A stretch of 7,760 nt of DNA from Clostridia bacterium (GTDB taxonomy: Bacteria; Bacillota; Clostridia; TANB77; CAG-508), in NCBI GenBank assembly GCA_022790685.1, contig JAAVXQ010000030.1, positions 1 to 7,760 of the forward strand. The letters are read 5' to 3'. Of this stretch, positions 5,966 through 7,760 are shown one piece after another. The first letter of the stretch is position 1, and the number at the start of each line of letters is the position of its first letter. The notes below the pieces were generated by a model that saw only the letters and a program-made list of their open reading frames with translations, ran no database searches and was not told the origin of the DNA. The position numbers and the translations under genes are program-made.

Positions 5966-6460
5966 ATGGGGAGTTCGTTTAGTGTAGGAAAAATACTTGC
6001 TATTTTAGCAGTCATATTGATTTTAGTAACAATGGGAATCTTTATTTTTTCCAATGCTGAAAAATTCATAAAAGATTCATCAAAAAAGATAGAACTAGCT
6101 GATTCTAGTGAATTCAATAATATTTGGATGTCTTATGAAAAAAAGCAAGAAGGTTCTAAAATAAAAGCAATGGCCGATAAATTAGCATCTAATGCTAAAG
6201 AAAACAAAGAAACAGCTGCCATACTTCCAGATCTTATTTATAAAGCAACAGAAGGTAGTGACTGGGTAACTGTTAGGTCAACAGTTAAAGGAAAAGAAAA
6301 AAGCAATGTAGAAGGATTTAATAAGTTCAAAAATGATATAGATTCAAGACATACATATTTTGTTAAATTTGTTTATTCAGAAAAGACGAATTTAATAAGT
6401 GGAATAATAGTTCAATATGAACAAAAAGATAAAGTGGATTTTGTACCAGATGAAACTTAA
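5966..6460 (+). CDS. Pilin-like paralogue lacking the MENA start
   Basis: The 164-residue protein opens MGSSFSVGKI, with a hydrophobic helix at about 9-28. It aligns along its whole length with the gene immediately upstream: FNNIWMSYEKKQEGSKIKA versus FNSQWTTYEGQQPGSNVKA, LASNAKENKE versus LISNAKTNEE, and DSRHTYFVKFVYSEKTNLISGI versus ESRHTYTVELRYSEQTSLIDGI. The two evidently arose by tandem duplication and still share a 15-base stretch of DNA in the SRHTY region. Phe50-Asn51 is at the same distance from Met1 despite the different N-terminus. GAGAGGAAAG at 5955-5964 is a purine-rich ribosome binding site close to the ATG, and the gap to the preceding gene is 31 bases. Likely a minor or partner subunit. 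The missing Glu2 may matter for its place in the filament. Confidence 0.7.
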   Translation: MGSSFSVGKILAILAVILILVTMGIFIFSNAEKFIKDSSKKIELADSSEFNNIWMSYEKKQEGSKIKAMADKLASNAKENKETAAILPDLIYKATEGSDWVTVRSTVKGKEKSNVEGFNKFKNDIDSRHTYFVKFVYSEKTNLISGIIVQYEQKDKVDFVPDET

Positions 6461-6486
6461 AATATAATAAATTTATCTTTTAACAG

Positions 6487-6493
6487 AAAGGGG
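6487..6493 (+). promoter_or_regulatory. Ribosome binding site for the MDNA pilin-like gene
   Basis: AAAGGGG is 4 bases before ATG 6498. The spacing is short but the G-rich run stands out in an AT-rich gap and supports this start. Confidence 0.5.
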
Positions 6494-6497
6494 AATT

Positions 6498-7256
6498 ATG
6501 GATAACGCTGTAGATGCATTAATAATGGCTTTTTCAATGTTAGTTTTTGTAATAGCAATAATGGCTTCTATGTATATGTTTAACCAAGTTGCAGTAACAT
6601 CAGAAGTATTATTATATGTTGCAGATAAAACAAACTATTTTGAAAACATAGAATTATCAACTGCAGATAATGTAACTACAAGAGTTGTAGATTTAGATAC
6701 TGTAATTCCAACATTATATAGATATTATAAAGAAAATTTCTGTGTTAAAATCTGTGATGATAGGGATGGACAAAATGAATTAGTGCAAATTTTTGATGTA
6801 AATGTTGAGGGAAAAATGAGAACAGCAGCTAGTGCTACTGATCCAACAGCAGAGCAAAAAGCTTTAATTACAGCATATGGACAAGAAGATTTACCAACAT
6901 ATTTATTTGAGTCACCATGGATAGGTAATACAGAAACAGATGCTAAAACTAGAATAGATTTTTACATACAAGGAACAGCTGGATATATAAATGATACATA
7001 TGTTGATTATACAGATAGTGATTTAGGTGATAAATATACTACTATTGATTCATTAGCAGAAATAAGAGAATTAGTACAAGATGGTAGGGAGATAGATGGC
7101 ACCACAGAAAATTATGAATTACTAGAAACATTTGTTGAATATGTATTCTCAGGTGATACTATAAGTACAGAAGATGGAACAGAGACAATTACAGGAGATA
7201 AACAAGAAAATTCAAAAATAATTATAACCTATACTTTAAGAAAAAAGACTGTGTAA
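6498..7256 (+). CDS. Divergent pilin-like protein, MDNA-type N-terminus
   Basis: This 252-residue protein begins MDNAVDALIM, a variant of the MENA start, with a hydrophobic Met-rich helix at about 7-28. NYFENIEL near residues 47-54 sits where the others have Phe50-Asn51, and LDTVIPTLYRYYKEN (66-80) replaces their conserved second helix. The rest is an acidic, Thr/Asp-rich head domain, with two cysteines close together at about residues 82 and 86 that could form a disulphide. The C-terminus ends in a strand (KIIITYTLRKKTV) without the SG turn of the smaller paralogues. Context and N-terminal layout suggest a minor pilin or tip protein. No named family is recognised. It is separated by 26 bases from the next gene and is probably cotranscribed with it. 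Confidence 0.65.
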   Translation: MDNAVDALIMAFSMLVFVIAIMASMYMFNQVAVTSEVLLYVADKTNYFENIELSTADNVTTRVVDLDTVIPTLYRYYKENFCVKICDDRDGQNELVQIFDVNVEGKMRTAASATDPTAEQKALITAYGQEDLPTYLFESPWIGNTETDAKTRIDFYIQGTAGYINDTYVDYTDSDLGDKYTTIDSLAEIRELVQDGREIDGTTENYELLETFVEYVFSGDTISTEDGTETITGDKQENSKIIITYTLRKKTV

Positions 7257-7267
7257 AATAAAATTTC

Positions 7268-7274
7268 AAGGAGG
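7268..7274 (+). promoter_or_regulatory. Ribosome binding site that sets the start of the last gene
   Basis: AAGGAGG lies 8 bases before ATG 7283. It is as good as the site of the 5434 gene and is the main reason for choosing this start for the partial gene at the right edge. Confidence 0.72.
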
Positions 7275-7282
7275 CTTATTAT

Positions 7283-7760
7283 ATGAGTGATACATTAATA
7301 ACAATAATTGCTATATTTTTAGCAGCAATACTTATGTTTATATTTCCACTTATGTCTGTTGCAGAAAGAGGAGACGATATGTCACAGCTTGCTGTTCAAA
7401 CAGCAGCTACAGAATTTGTTGATAATTCTAGAGCGATAGGGAAAATAACAATTGAAAATTATGATAAATTAATATCAACTATTAATGCAACAGGTAATGG
7501 ATATGATGTAGAAATGGAAGTAAAAGTTTTAGATGAAAATATAGGTAAAAAATCTGCTTGGACACAAGGAACTGTAATAGGTGAAAATGTATATTATTCT
7601 GTTTATACTTCACAAATAACAGATGTAATAGAAGATCCAAATGGTGCAGGTGTTTATGCTATGAAAGAGGGAGATATTTTCTCTGTAACTATTAAAAATA
7701 CTAATAAAACAATGGCTCAAACAATAAGAGGAGTATTCTATTCTATTTCTGGAAGCAATA
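7283..7760 (+). CDS. TadE/DUF4320-like minor pilin, 3'-partial
   Basis: The frame is open from ATG 7283 to the window edge (159 codons, no stop). The protein opens MSDTLITIIAIFLAAILMF, a membrane helix at about 5-24, followed by PLMSVAERGDD. Then comes FVDNSRAIGKITIENYDKL (45-63), with INATGNGYDVEMEV soon after. The pattern of an N-terminal helix, then a Phe-Val-Asp-x-x-Arg-x-x-Gly-x-Ile-Thr stretch and a Tyr-x-x-Leu repeat, resembles small TadE-like/DUF4320-type proteins that I associate with clostridial Tad loci. That match is from memory and unverified. The remaining residues form a hydrophilic, beta-rich head. It probably acts as a minor subunit or priming pseudopilin. Because the 3' end is missing, full length and C-terminal features are unknown. 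Confidence 0.68.
   Translation, partial: MSDTLITIIAIFLAAILMFIFPLMSVAERGDDMSQLAVQTAATEFVDNSRAIGKITIENYDKLISTINATGNGYDVEMEVKVLDENIGKKSAWTQGTVIGENVYYSVYTSQITDVIEDPNGAGVYAMKEGDIFSVTIKNTNKTMAQTIRGVFYSISGSN

Noticed and set aside
1..7760. CRISPR array, tRNA, rRNA, insertion sequence or riboswitch
   Set aside because: No regularly spaced repeats, cloverleaf-like GC-rich segments, transposase motifs or long structured leaders were seen on either strand.

Overview
This is an AT-rich window (about 22% G+C in part of the region by count, higher in the first 420 bases) with a single co-directional gene train on the + strand. AAGGAGG-type ribosome binding sites, AGA as the dominant arginine codon and an extended -10 sigma-A promoter all suggest a low-GC Firmicute, probably an uncultured gut clostridial or bacilli relative. 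The lineage cannot be fixed from the sequence alone.

Layout: (1) bases 1-998, the C-terminal two thirds or so of a TadA/CpaF (VirB11-like) secretion ATPase, which can only be read through two +1 frameshifts. (2) 1038-3113, one 691-residue membrane protein that looks like TadB and TadC fused, i.e. the inner-membrane platform. (3) 3127-7256, six small single-pass proteins that look like pilins or pseudopilins. One of them (4916-5351) has its own strong promoter, a shortened N-terminus and a third +1 frameshift. (4) 7283-7760, the start of a further TadE/DUF4320-like minor pilin that runs off the end. Together these form a Tad-like type IV filament or secretion locus: the ATPase drives the platform, which extrudes a filament built from the small proteins.

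The main discovery candidate is a decoding pattern. I find seven CGG trinucleotides on the + strand. Four straddle codon boundaries. The other three are in frame as codons, and each is exactly where the reading frame must move by +1 to keep a conserved protein sequence. All three have the form Y-CGG-A and resume with a GGA glycine codon: the Walker A glycine, the Walker B-region glycine, and a glycine before the conserved C-terminal module of a pilin paralogue. This suggests that CGG is not normally read in this organism and that C-GGA is decoded as glycine with a +1 shift. The alternative is a very specific, systematic sequence error.

The filament proteins share a second regularity. Four of them carry Phe50-Asn51 at exactly the same distance from Met1, have no visible prepilin-peptidase leader, and end in a similar beta-strand module. 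Three of these four begin MENA, as do (in the related form MDNA) the members without the exact Phe50-Asn51.
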